From Haliea sp963974125 (GTDB lineage: Bacteria > Pseudomonadota > Gammaproteobacteria > Pseudomonadales > Halieaceae), in contig CAXBCH010000007.1 of NCBI GenBank assembly GCA_963974125.1, forward strand, positions 1 through 64,000: a stretch of 64,000 nucleotides of DNA. The letters run 5' to 3'. The notes beneath the pieces were generated by a model that was not told the DNA's origin, made no database searches, and saw nothing but the letters and a program-made list of their open reading frames with translations. The position numbers and the translations under genes were made by a program. This document shows positions 43,519 to 51,610 of this stretch, one piece after another. Every line of letters begins with the position of its first letter. Within the stretch, counting starts at the first letter, position 1.

Positions 43519-44682
43519 ATGAATCTGTCCTTTACCGAACAGCAGCAGAACTTCCGCGCGGAAGTGCGCGCCTGGCTGGCGCAGCATGTTCCCGCCGAGC
43601 CGCTGCAGAGCTTTGATACCGAGGAAGGCTTCCAGCAGCACCGCGAGTGGGAAGCGACCCTGAATGAGGGCCGCTGGGGCATGGTCACCTGGCCCGAGGC
43701 CCTGGGCGGCCGCGGCTGCGACCTGATCGAATGGTTGATCTTCGAGGAAGAGTACTACCGCGCCCGCGCGCCCCTGCGGGTGAACCAGAACGGCATTTTC
43801 CTGCTCGGCCCGACCCTGATGGAGTACGGCACCGAGGAGCAGAAGGCGCGCTTCCTGCCGGCGATGGCCGAGGGCCGCGACATCTGGGCCCAGGGCTGGT
43901 CGGAACCAGGCGCCGGGTCCGACATGGCAGCGATTCGCTCGACCGCCCGCCGCGAGGGCGACACCTACATCATCAACGGCCAGAAGACCTGGTCCACCCG
44001 CGCGGTGTGGGCGGACTGGTTGTTCGGCATGTTCCGCACCGATCCGGAGTCCGAACGCCACCGCGGCCTGACCTTTATCCTGGTGCCGCTGAAAACCCCC
44101 GGCATCACCGTGCGCCCGATCCCGCAGCTGGACGGATTGCCCGGTTTCGCCGAAATCTTTTTCGACAACGTGGAAGTGGATGTCAGCAACCGCCTCGGTG
44201 ACGAGGGTGCCGGCTGGGCCGTGGCCATGGCCACCGCCGGCTTCGAACGCGGCCTGATGCTGCGCTCGCCCGCACGCTTCCAGGAGACCGCGCGCCGGCT
44301 GGTGCAGCTGTACCTTGAGAACGAGGCGACCGCGAGCCAGGATCCGGCGCTCAGGGAAGCGGTAATCCGCGCCTGGATGGATGCGGAGGCGTACTGCCTG
44401 AGCACCTACCAGACCGCCTGTCGCCTGACCCAGGGTGGCAAGATCGGCGCCGAGTCCTCCACCAACAAGATCTTCTGGTCGGAACTGGACCAGAACATGC
44501 ACGGCACCGCCATGAGCATTCTCGGCGCCCGCGCCGAATTGCTGGCCCACGCCCCCGCGGCGCAGGGAGTCGGCAACTGGCTGGATGGCTGGCTGTTCTC
44601 CCAGTCCGGCCCCATCTACGCCGGCACCAACGAGATCCAGCGCAATATCATTGCAGAACGCATGCTGGGCATGCCGAGGTAA
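43519..44682 (+). CDS. Acyl-CoA dehydrogenase, catalytic-type subunit (IpdE-like)
   Basis: A 387-residue FAD-dependent acyl-CoA dehydrogenase. N-terminal helical, beta (QGWSEPGAGSDMAAIRSTA; INGQKTWSTRA) and C-terminal helical domains are complete, ending YAGTNEIQRNIIAERMLGMPR. The position occupied by the catalytic Glu in MCAD (YEGT) is Ala here, but TAGFERGLML provides a Glu at the position used by isovaleryl- and long-chain-type enzymes. The next gene encodes a shorter dehydrogenase lacking both, so the two probably form an alpha2beta2 enzyme like the IpdE1-IpdE2 and ChsE complexes of steroid degraders. Genes are 2 nt apart. Confidence 0.85.
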   Translation: MNLSFTEQQQNFRAEVRAWLAQHVPAEPLQSFDTEEGFQQHREWEATLNEGRWGMVTWPEALGGRGCDLIEWLIFEEEYYRARAPLRVNQNGIFLLGPTLMEYGTEEQKARFLPAMAEGRDIWAQGWSEPGAGSDMAAIRSTARREGDTYIINGQKTWSTRAVWADWLFGMFRTDPESERHRGLTFILVPLKTPGITVRPIPQLDGLPGFAEIFFDNVEVDVSNRLGDEGAGWAVAMATAGFERGLMLRSPARFQETARRLVQLYLENEATASQDPALREAVIRAWMDAEAYCLSTYQTACRLTQGGKIGAESSTNKIFWSELDQNMHGTAMSILGARAELLAHAPAAQGVGNWLDGWLFSQSGPIYAGTNEIQRNIIAERMLGMPR

Positions 44683-44684
44683 CC

Positions 44685-45731
44685 ATGGACTTTACATTCA
44701 GCGAAGACCAGCTCCTGTTCCACGATTCCGTGCGCAGCTTCCTGGTCAACGAAATTACTCCCGAGCGCCTGCGCGCGGGCTGGGATACCGACAGCGGCCG
44801 CGACCCGGCCCTGTGGCAGCAACTGGCCGAGCTCGGCCTCACCGGCATGACTGTGCCCGAGACACACGACGGCCTGGGCATGACGGCCCTGGACTTTGTC
44901 CTGCTGGCGCAGGAGTGCGGCTACGTGGCCCTGCCGGAGCCGCTGGTGAACCACGCGCTGGTGGCTGTGCCCCTGCTGCAGGACATTGGCGGCGAACTGG
45001 CCGCAAGCTGGCTGCCGCGGGCCGCGTCCGGGGAGGCCCGCATCGTCGTCGCTCTGGAGCAGAACCTGCTGGCGGAAGATGCCCACGTTGCTGATCTGCT
45101 GCTGCTGGAGCAGGGCGGCCAGTGGTACGCCCTGGAACAGGGGCAGTTTGCCTGCGAGTACAACCAGAGCATCGATCCCGGCCGGCGCCTGTTCACCGTC
45201 GCCATGAATGCCGGCGTGGCGCCGGTGGTGACCGGCGAGCGTGCGATCGAGTTGCGCAACGCCAGCCTCAACCGTGGCGCCCTCGGCTGCGCCGCCCAGG
45301 CCCTGGGCCTGGCCCAGCGCATGATCGATCTGTCCGTGGCCTACACCACCGAGCGCAAGCAGTTCGGCAAGCCCATCGGCTCCTTCCAGGCGGTCAAGCA
45401 TCACCTGGCCAACGTGGCGGTAAAACTGGAGTACGCCAAGGCGCCCGTCTACCGTGCCGCCCATGCGGTAGCGGAAGATGCCGCGTCCGCGGCGCGCCAC
45501 GTCGCCCACGCCAAGCTGGTGGCCTGCGAGGCGGCCAGCCTGGCGGCAAAAAACAGCATCCAGGTTCACGGCGCCATGGGCTACACCTGGGAAGTGGATC
45601 TGCACATTTTCATGAAGAAGGCCTGGGCGCTGGCCAATACCTGGGGCGACGCCGGCTTCCACAAACAGCAGGTCGCGCAGGCGATTTTTGCCGAGGGCGC
45701 CGTGCTCGGCGCCGGCGCCACCTTTCAGTAA
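44685..45731 (+). CDS. Acyl-CoA dehydrogenase-like partner subunit
   Basis: A 348-residue acyl-CoA dehydrogenase homologue, shorter than the ~385 of catalytic members because the middle beta domain is reduced (~110-190). It retains the C-terminal FAD-binding features (AYTTERKQFGKPIGSFQAVKH, QVHGAMGYTWEVDLHIFMKK) but has no Glu at either known catalytic position: the IVD-type position reads ASLNRGALG and the YEGT motif is absent. It is therefore likely the non-catalytic, FAD-sharing half of a heterotetramer with the preceding gene product. Spacing of 2 nt implies coupled translation and equal dosage. Confidence 0.85.
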   Translation: MDFTFSEDQLLFHDSVRSFLVNEITPERLRAGWDTDSGRDPALWQQLAELGLTGMTVPETHDGLGMTALDFVLLAQECGYVALPEPLVNHALVAVPLLQDIGGELAASWLPRAASGEARIVVALEQNLLAEDAHVADLLLLEQGGQWYALEQGQFACEYNQSIDPGRRLFTVAMNAGVAPVVTGERAIELRNASLNRGALGCAAQALGLAQRMIDLSVAYTTERKQFGKPIGSFQAVKHHLANVAVKLEYAKAPVYRAAHAVAEDAASAARHVAHAKLVACEAASLAAKNSIQVHGAMGYTWEVDLHIFMKKAWALANTWGDAGFHKQQVAQAIFAEGAVLGAGATFQ

Positions 45732-45752
45732 TTGCAAAAAGGAATCCGAACC

Positions 45753-46901
45753 ATGGCAGATGCCTATATTGTCGATGCAGTGCGCAGCCCCACCGGCCGG
45801 CGCAAGGGCGGCCTCGCCGGGGTCCACGGCGCCGACCTCGGCGCCCACGTCTTGAAAACCCTGGTGGAACGCAACGGCATACCCGACGGCGACTACGACG
45901 ACGTCATCTTCGGCTGCGTCGATACCATCGGCCCCCTGGCCGGCGACATCGCCCGCACCGCCTGGCTGGCGGCGGGCCTGGACGAAGCCGTGCCCGGCAC
46001 CACCGTGGACCGCCAGTGCGGCTCCTCCCAGCAGGCCGTGCACTTTGCCGCCCAGGCCATCATGGCGGGGGTCAACGACGTGGTGATCGCCGGTGGCGTG
46101 CAGACCATGACCCAGATCCCGATTTCCTCCGCCATGCTGGCGGCGCAGCCAATGGGCTTCAGCGATCCGTTCTCCGGCAGCGAAGGCTGGGTTGCGCGCT
46201 ACGGCAAGGTGCCCGTGTCCCAGTTCAACTCGGCGCAGATGATCGCCGACAAGTGGGGCTTTTCCCGCCAGGCCATGGAAGCCTTCGCCCTCGAATCCCA
46301 CAGCCGCGCCCTGCGCGCCATCGAGGAAGGCCGCTTCAGCCGCGAAATCGCTCCCCTGGCCGGCGTGGCGATGGACGAAACCCCGCGCCAGACCACCATG
46401 GAGAAAATGGCGGAACTGCAGCCTCTGCAGGAAGGCGGCAGCATCACCGCCGCCGTCTCCAGCCAGACCTGCGACGCCTCCTCGGCGATGCTGATCGTCT
46501 CCGAGGCCGCACTGAAGCGCTACAACCTCACCCCCCGCGCCCGCATCGCCCACATGAGCGTGCGCGCCGCCGACCCGATCTGGATGCTCACCGCACCCAT
46601 CCCCGCCACCGCCTACGCCCTCAAGCGCGCGGGCATGAGCCTGGCGGACATCGACCTGGTGGAAATCAACGAAGCCTTCGCCTCCGTGGCCATGGCCTGG
46701 CTGGCGGACACCGGCTACGACCACGCCCGCACCAACGTCAATGGCGGCGCCATCGCCCTCGGCCATCCGCTGGGTGCTACTGGCACGAAATTGATGACGA
46801 CGTTGTTGCATGAGCTGGAGCGGACGGGGGGAAGGTATGGGCTGCAGACCATGTGTGAGGGGGGCGGGCAGGCCAACGTCACCATCATCGAGCGGCTGTA
46901 G
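45753..46901 (+). CDS. fadA6: FadA6-type thiolase of steroid-ring catabolism
   Basis: A 382-residue thiolase. The nucleophilic Cys lies in TVDRQCGSSQQAVHF (~residue 88-90), the His in GGAIALGHPLGATGTK and the second Cys in TMCEGGGQANVTIIERL at the end. The N-terminus ADAYIVDAVRSPTGRRKG and stretches such as MTQIPISSAM and ARIAHMSVRAADPIWMLTAPIPAT closely match FadA6, which cleaves the terminal beta-keto intermediates after ring opening. I start at the ATG at 45753, since the first 7 codons of the longer frame lie in the ribosome-binding region AAAAGGAA. It ends this operon segment; two structured repeat elements follow. Confidence 0.9.
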   Translation: MADAYIVDAVRSPTGRRKGGLAGVHGADLGAHVLKTLVERNGIPDGDYDDVIFGCVDTIGPLAGDIARTAWLAAGLDEAVPGTTVDRQCGSSQQAVHFAAQAIMAGVNDVVIAGGVQTMTQIPISSAMLAAQPMGFSDPFSGSEGWVARYGKVPVSQFNSAQMIADKWGFSRQAMEAFALESHSRALRAIEEGRFSREIAPLAGVAMDETPRQTTMEKMAELQPLQEGGSITAAVSSQTCDASSAMLIVSEAALKRYNLTPRARIAHMSVRAADPIWMLTAPIPATAYALKRAGMSLADIDLVEINEAFASVAMAWLADTGYDHARTNVNGGAIALGHPLGATGTKLMTTLLHELERTGGRYGLQTMCEGGGQANVTIIERL

Positions 46902-46940
46902 CTTCGTGTCTCGTGGTATTGGGTACTTCGTAGCGCGGCC

Positions 46941-47063
46941 CAGCATCTTGGAGGGGGGCTGTCGGGACACGCCGTGAATACATCCATGTAGGCTTGTGTT
47001 GCGGATCGCCGCCCGCGACATCCATGTCTCACACAGTCCCGCCAGCCCCCCTCCAAGACGCTG
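46941..47063 (+). repeat. Structured repeat element, copy A (plus orientation)
   Basis: Outer arms 46941-46968 and 47036-47063 pair over 28 positions with two mismatches (core CTTGGAGGGGGGCTG). The inner part starts ACGCCGTGAA and holds hairpin 1, TAC-ATCCAT-GTA (46979-46990), the linker GGCTTGT, an extra small stem GCGG-ATCG-CCGC, and hairpin 2, GAC-ATCCAT-GTC (47017-47028). It shares the inner linkers and loop motif with copies B, C and D, but its arms are unrelated in sequence to theirs. Confidence 0.85.
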
Positions 47064-47104
47064 CGCCTCGACGAGTGCAATCCTGCGAGATGGCACCGAA
47101 GGTA

Positions 47105-47222
47105 GCAGCGCAGGGGAGGGGCAGAGGGTTCCGGGACCGTTGAGCGCATGGATGCGCGATACGAGCCTACATGGACGTATTCACGGCGAGTCCCGGAACC
47201 CTCTGCCGCTCACCTGTGCCGC
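47105..47222 (-). repeat. Structured repeat element, copy B (minus orientation)
   Basis: Arms 47105-47137 and 47190-47222 pair over 33 positions with four mismatches, including an uninterrupted 18-bp segment (GGCAGAGGGTTCCGGGAC). Read on the minus strand, the 52-nt inner part starts TCGCCGTGAA and holds hairpin 1, TAC-GTCCAT-GTA, the linker GGCTCGT, and hairpin 2, GCGC-ATCCAT-GCGC, then TCAACG. It is the most compact form of the inner core. It faces copy A and ends 62 nt before the SDR start. Confidence 0.85.
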
Positions 47223-47284
47223 GGATCTCAGACCGCCTGACCACTTAGAATGAACTCGATAGATAGACAGACAGGAAGGAAGCG

Positions 47285-48172
47285 ATGAGCAGAACATGTG
47301 AAGGACGAGTAGTGATCATTACCGGCGCCGGCGGCGGCCTCGGTGCGGCCCACGCGCGGGTGCTGGCGAGCGAAGGTGCCAGGGTTGTGGTCAACGACAT
47401 CAACGAAGCCGCGGCCCAGGCAGTGGTGGATGAGATCCGCGCCGCGGGCGGCGAGGCGGTGGTGAACACGTCGGATATCACCAACTACGATGACAGCCTC
47501 AACGCCGTCAAGCAGGCCATCGATGCGTTCGGTGACCTGCACGCGGTGGTCAACAACGCCGGTATCAACCGCGACCGCATGTTTGCGTCCATGACCGAAT
47601 CCGACTGGGACGCGATTATGGCGGTGCACCTGAAGGGGCACTTCTGCATCAGTTCCCACGCGGTGCACTACTGGCGTGGCATGTCGAAGGAAGGCAAGGC
47701 GGTGGACGCGCGGATCATCAATACCAGTTCCGGTGCGGGCCTGCAGGGCTCGGTGGGACAGTCGAACTACGCCGCGGCGAAGGCGGGGATTGCGGCGCTG
47801 ACGCTGACCCAGGCGGCGGAACTCGGTCGCTACGGGATTACCGTCAACGGGCTGGTGCCGGTGGCGCGCACGGGCATGACCACCGCGGTGGAAGCGATGG
47901 CCCAGCGCATGGCGAAACCGGAGGACGGCAGCTTCGATTATTTCGCGCCGGAGAATGTTTCCTCGCTGGTGGCCTGGCTGGTGTCCCCGCTGTCCGCCCA
48001 CGTCACCGGCCGTCTGTTCGAGGCCGAGGGCGGCAAGGTCGCGATTGCCGATGGCTGGCGCTCGACAGAGCCGGTGGACAAGGGTGAGCGCTGGGATCCG
48101 GCGGAACTCACCGATGCGGTGGCGCAGTTGCTGGCCCGGGAAGTGCCGGCGCAAAAAGTATTCGGCAGCTGA
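47285..48172 (+). CDS. SDR-family 3-hydroxyacyl-CoA dehydrogenase-like protein
   Basis: A 295-residue short-chain dehydrogenase of the 17beta-HSD4/FabG-like type. The cofactor motif TGAGGGLGAAHARVLA (~13-28), NNAGINRDRMF, the catalytic Ser in INTSSGAG and the YxxxK pair in SNYAAAKAGI are intact, with NAD preference suggested by the acidic residue in VVNDINEA. The C-terminal ~60 residues (EAEGGKVAIADGWRSTEPV) are as in hydroxyacyl-CoA dehydrogenases of peroxisomal type. It opens the second part of the steroid cluster and likely oxidises a 3-hydroxyacyl-CoA during propionyl side-chain removal. The following dehydrogenase gene starts 10 nt later. Confidence 0.88.
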   Translation: MSRTCEGRVVIITGAGGGLGAAHARVLASEGARVVVNDINEAAAQAVVDEIRAAGGEAVVNTSDITNYDDSLNAVKQAIDAFGDLHAVVNNAGINRDRMFASMTESDWDAIMAVHLKGHFCISSHAVHYWRGMSKEGKAVDARIINTSSGAGLQGSVGQSNYAAAKAGIAALTLTQAAELGRYGITVNGLVPVARTGMTTAVEAMAQRMAKPEDGSFDYFAPENVSSLVAWLVSPLSAHVTGRLFEAEGGKVAIADGWRSTEPVDKGERWDPAELTDAVAQLLAREVPAQKVFGS

Positions 48173-48182
48173 GGCAGGGCCC

Positions 48183-49349
48183 ATGGAATTTCGCTTTACC
48201 GAAGAACAGCAGATGATCCGCGACACGGCGGAGGCCTTCCTGGCGGAAGTCTCCACTGCCGCCACGGTGCGCGCGGCCATGGCCACCGAGCGCGGCTATG
48301 ACGAGGCGCTGTGGCGACAGATCAGCGAGGAGATGATGTGGCCGGCGCTGCATATTCCCGAAGCCTACGGCGGCCTCGGGCTGGGCTTCGTGGAGCTGGC
48401 CGCGATGCAGGAGCAGATGGGCCGGGTACTGCTGTGTGCACCGTTTCTGGCCACGGTCGGAATGGGCGTCAACGCTTTGCTGGTGGCCGGTACCGAGGCG
48501 CAGAAGCAGCAGTACCTGGCGGCGATTGCCGCAGGGAGCACCGCGACCCTGGCCTTCATGGCGCCGGGCAGCCGCCCGGATGCCCACGCCGTGCAGGCCA
48601 CCTGGGCAGCGGATGGCGATGGTTTCTTGCTCAACGGCGAGTACCGCTATGTGCTCGACGGCCACACGGCTGAGATCCTGATTGTTGCCGCCCGCGAGGC
48701 GGGTAGTGAAGGTGAGGACGGCATCAGCCTGTTTGTCCTGCCCGCGGATGCCACCGGTGTCAGCCGCGAGTGGCTGCCGACCATGGACCAGACCCGCAAG
48801 CAGGCCAGCATCATTCTTAAAGACGTCCAGCTCGGCGCCGATGCCCCGATGGGCGCGGCGGGCGCTGGCTGGCCGGCGCTGGCGAAGATCCTGGATCTGG
48901 CCACCGTCGCGGTGGCCGCCGAGCAGGTCGGCGTGGCCCAGCAATCCCTGGACAGTTCCGTGGCCTATACCATGGAGCGGGTACAGTTCGGCCGCACCAT
49001 CGCCTCCTACCAGGCGATCAAGCACAAGGCCGCGGACATGATGCTGAAAGTGGAAGCCGCGCGCTCCGCTGCCTACTACGCAGCGTGCATTGCCGACGAG
49101 GCCCTGGCCGGCAACCCGCTGGGCGCGGGCCTGGCGGAAGCGGCCAGCATTGCCAAGGCCTACTGCTCCGACGCGGCGTTCTTTAACGCTGGCTGTGGTA
49201 TCCAGCTGCACGGCGGCGTCGGCATTACCGCGGAGTACGATATTCAACTGTATTTCAAGCGCGCGAAATCCACCGAGACCCTGCTGGGCGATGCCGCCTG
49301 GCACCGGGAGCGGCTGGCGCGCCAGTTACTGGATGGAGAGGCGGCATGA
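48183..49349 (+). CDS. Acyl-CoA dehydrogenase-like partner subunit of FadE30
   Basis: A 388-residue acyl-CoA dehydrogenase homologue. It keeps the FAD-domain motifs AYTMERVQFGRTIASYQAIKH and QLHGGVGITAEYDIQLYFKR. The catalytic Glu positions are not conserved: the IVD-type site reads LDLATVAVAA and the C-terminus lacks YEGT. It overlaps the next gene by 4 nt (ATGA), so the two products probably assemble, with this one as the non-catalytic half. The beta-domain region SGS-type loop has become MAPGSRPDAHAV, also unlike catalytic members (usually TEPxxGSD). Substrate likely a steroid-ring acyl-CoA. Confidence 0.85.
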   Translation: MEFRFTEEQQMIRDTAEAFLAEVSTAATVRAAMATERGYDEALWRQISEEMMWPALHIPEAYGGLGLGFVELAAMQEQMGRVLLCAPFLATVGMGVNALLVAGTEAQKQQYLAAIAAGSTATLAFMAPGSRPDAHAVQATWAADGDGFLLNGEYRYVLDGHTAEILIVAAREAGSEGEDGISLFVLPADATGVSREWLPTMDQTRKQASIILKDVQLGADAPMGAAGAGWPALAKILDLATVAVAAEQVGVAQQSLDSSVAYTMERVQFGRTIASYQAIKHKAADMMLKVEAARSAAYYAACIADEALAGNPLGAGLAEAASIAKAYCSDAAFFNAGCGIQLHGGVGITAEYDIQLYFKRAKSTETLLGDAAWHRERLARQLLDGEAA

Positions 49350-50536
49350 AGCTGAGTTTCAGCCCCGAAGACGAGCAGTTCCGGGAACAAGTCGCCGCCT
49401 GGCTGGCGGCCAATCTCTGTGGTGAATTCGAGGTTATCCGCGGCCGCGGTGGCCCGGGCGACGAACACTCCTTTGTCGAGGAGCGCAAGGCCTGGGAGCG
49501 CAAGCTGGCCGAGGGTGGCTGGACCTGCATCGGCTGGCCGCAGCAGTACGGCGGCCGCGGCGCCAGCATCGAGCAGCAGGTGATCTTCAACGAAGAGTAC
49601 GCCCGCGCCGGCGGCCCCGGCCGCATGGGCCACATCGGCGAGACCCTCACCGGCCCGACCCTGATCGCCTTTGGCAGCGAAGCGCAGAAAGAGCGCTATC
49701 TGCCGGGTATCCGCGAAGGTCGCGAGTTCTGGTGCCAGGGCTACTCCGAGCCTTCCGCGGGCTCCGACCTCGCCAATGTGAAGACCAGGGCGCGCTTGGA
49801 CGAGGCCAGCGGCCAGTGGCTGATCAATGGCCAGAAAGTCTGGACCTCCCTGGCCCACGAATCCCAGTACGTGTTCGTAATTGCGCGCACCGACCCGGAT
49901 TCGGTGGCCCACAAGGGCCTGGGTTTCTTTCTACTGGCGATGGATCAGCCCGGGATTACCGTGCGCCCCATTGAGCAGCTCACCGGTACCAGCGAGTTCA
50001 ACGAGGTCTTCTTCGACGACGCGGTCTGCGCCGCCGACGACATCGTCGGCGCCCCCGGCGACGGCTGGAAAGTGGCAATGGGCCTGCTCGGCTTCGAGCG
50101 CGGTGTCTCCACCCTGGGCCAGCAGATGCTGTTCCAGAACGAGTTCGACGAGATCGTCAAGATCGCCAAAGCCAACGGCGCCGCCCGCGACCCGGCCCTG
50201 CGCCAGCGCATCGCCGATGCCCACGTGGGCCTGCGTATCCTGCGTTTCAACAGCATGCGCATGCTGTCCGGTGGCGGTGACGACGGCAGCCTGCAGAAGG
50301 AGGCCATGATCTACAAGCTGTACTGGTCGACCTGGCACCGCAACCTGGGCAAGCTGGCCATGGACGTACTCGGCGCCGAAAGCGAGATCATCGCCGCCGC
50401 GCCCTATGAACTGACCCGGCTGCAGTCCCTGTACCTGTTCACCCGCGCCGACACCATCTATGGCGGCACCAACCAGATCCAGCGCAACATCATCGCCGAG
50501 CGCGCCCTGGGCATGCCCCGCGAACCGCGCGGGTAG
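49346..50536 (+). CDS. fadE30: FadE30-type acyl-CoA dehydrogenase
   Basis: A 396-residue acyl-CoA dehydrogenase whose sequence follows mycobacterial FadE30, which dehydrogenates the propionyl side chain of (5-hydroxy-)HIP-CoA. Shared stretches include WCQGYSEPSAGSDLANVKT, INGQKVWTSLAHESQ and LTGTSEFNEVFFDDAV. As in FadE30, the MCAD-type Glu is absent (IYGGTNQIQRN) and GFERGVSTLGQQ offers the Glu at the IVD-type position. It overlaps its partner gene by 4 nt. ipdF follows after 26 nt. Confidence 0.88.
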   Translation: MKLSFSPEDEQFREQVAAWLAANLCGEFEVIRGRGGPGDEHSFVEERKAWERKLAEGGWTCIGWPQQYGGRGASIEQQVIFNEEYARAGGPGRMGHIGETLTGPTLIAFGSEAQKERYLPGIREGREFWCQGYSEPSAGSDLANVKTRARLDEASGQWLINGQKVWTSLAHESQYVFVIARTDPDSVAHKGLGFFLLAMDQPGITVRPIEQLTGTSEFNEVFFDDAVCAADDIVGAPGDGWKVAMGLLGFERGVSTLGQQMLFQNEFDEIVKIAKANGAARDPALRQRIADAHVGLRILRFNSMRMLSGGGDDGSLQKEAMIYKLYWSTWHRNLGKLAMDVLGAESEIIAAAPYELTRLQSLYLFTRADTIYGGTNQIQRNIIAERALGMPREPRG

Positions 50537-50562
50537 GCGCCCCCGGCTAGAGGAGAATTCAC

Positions 50563-51354
50563 ATGGCACTGAAAGAACCACCACCCTACGTACCCGGCCA
50601 CAACCTGCTGGCCGGCAAGTCCGTCCTCATCACCGCCGCCGCCGGCGCCGGTATCGGCTTTGCCGCCGCCACCCGCGCCGCGGAAGAGGGCGCCCGGGCG
50701 GTGATGATCAGCGACATCCACGAGGGCCGCCTGGCCAAGGCGGTGGAGCAGCTCAAGGCCGATACCGGCCTGGAGGCAATCCACGGCAAGCTCGCCAACG
50801 TCACCGTCGAAGACGACGTGCAGGCGCTGATTGACGAGGCCGAGGCAACCATGGGCGGCGTCGATGTGCTGATCAACAACGCCGGCCTCGGCGGCACCAA
50901 ACTGCTGGTCGACATGACCGACGAGGAGTGGAGCCGCGTGCTCGACATTACCCTCACCGGTACCATGCGAATGACCCGGGCCATGCTGCGCAAAATGCAG
51001 CCCCGCGGCGCCGGCGTCATCGTCAACAACGCCTCGGTCCTCGGCTGGCGCGCGCAGAAGGAACAGTGCCACTACGCCGCCGCCAAGGCCGGCGTCATGG
51101 CCCTGACCCGCTGCTCCGCCCTGGAAGCCGCCGACCACGGCGTGCGTATCAACGCCGTGTCGCCTTCCATTGCTTTCCACGAGTTCCTGAAGAAGACTAC
51201 GCCGATGGAACTGCTGGAAGAGCTGGCGGCCAAGGAAGCCTTCGGGCGCGCGGCGGAAGTCTGGGAAGTCGCCAATGTGATGATGTTCCTGGCGTCGGAT
51301 TACTCGGGCTACATGACCGGGGAGATCGTTTCCTGTTCCAGTCAGCGTTCCTAA
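50563..51354 (+). CDS. ipdF: IpdF, SDR dehydrogenase for 5-hydroxy-HIC-CoA
   Basis: A 263-residue SDR protein. IpdF oxidises the 5-hydroxyl of HIC-CoA in the actinobacterial pathway. The cofactor loop TAAAGAGIGFAAATRAAEEG, NNAGLGGT, the catalytic NNASVLGWRAQ and HYAAAKAGVMALTRCSALEA are intact; NNASVLGWRAQ followed by HYAAAKAGVMALTRCSA is shared nearly word for word with Mycobacterium IpdF, as is GRAAEVWEVA and the C-terminal SDYSGYMTGEIVS. Start ATG has AGAGGAG upstream. It is the last gene before structured elements C and D. Confidence 0.92.
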   Translation: MALKEPPPYVPGHNLLAGKSVLITAAAGAGIGFAAATRAAEEGARAVMISDIHEGRLAKAVEQLKADTGLEAIHGKLANVTVEDDVQALIDEAEATMGGVDVLINNAGLGGTKLLVDMTDEEWSRVLDITLTGTMRMTRAMLRKMQPRGAGVIVNNASVLGWRAQKEQCHYAAAKAGVMALTRCSALEAADHGVRINAVSPSIAFHEFLKKTTPMELLEELAAKEAFGRAAEVWEVANVMMFLASDYSGYMTGEIVSCSSQRS

Positions 51355-51399
51355 CCTCCGTGTCTGATCGGATGTGGGCTAGGCAGGTGGGAGAGTCCC

Positions 51400-51516
51400 G
51401 GAGCCCGCAGCCCGGTAGCGCTTTGCAGGACACGCCGTGAACCCGTCCATGGGGGCTCGTTTGCAAACATCCATGTTTGCAACGGTCCTGCAAAGCGCTA
51501 CCGGCCCGCGGGCTCC
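51400..51516 (+). repeat. Structured repeat element, copy C (plus orientation)
   Basis: Arms 51400-51431 and 51485-51516 pair over 32 positions with two mismatches (core GGTAGCGCTTTGCAGGAC). The 53-nt inner part starts ACGCCGTGAA and holds hairpin 1, CCC-GTCCAT-GGG (51442-51453), the linker GGCTCGT, and hairpin 2, GCAAAC-ATCCAT-GTTTGC (51463-51480), then AACG. Both inner stems differ in sequence from those of the other copies yet pair perfectly, while the loops are unchanged. Confidence 0.85.
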
Positions 51517-51610
51517 TGCCTTCAATGCCAGTAGCCACATTGGCGTGTGATATGGGACAGTGTATTGAAAATGAATCGAAGTGCGGTGCGTTGATGTCGC
51601 ACTGTAAGGA

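Larger units (their letters stand above)
46902..47284. other. 383-bp gap holding structured elements A and B
   Basis: The gap between the fadA6 stop and the SDR start carries no ORF of substance. It holds elements A and B, described separately, separated by 41 nt (47064-47104). After element B, the 62 nt to the SDR contain TAGAAT (47246-47251), a possible -10 with a poor -35, and a good ribosome-binding site (AGGAAGGAAG) directly before the ATG. A separate promoter for the second half of the cluster is therefore possible. Confidence 0.6.

Noticed and set aside
44616..47096. An 826-codon minus-strand open frame across two dehydrogenase and thiolase genes
   Set aside because: Third-position GC bias on the plus strand creates long antisense frames; the product is Gly/His-rich without motifs, and the frame also runs through structured element A.
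46941..47222. Elements A and B as ordinary intrinsic terminators of fadA6
   Set aside because: No T-tract follows either arm, the inner core is shared with C and D, and copies occur in both orientations; terminator action may be a by-product but does not explain the pattern.
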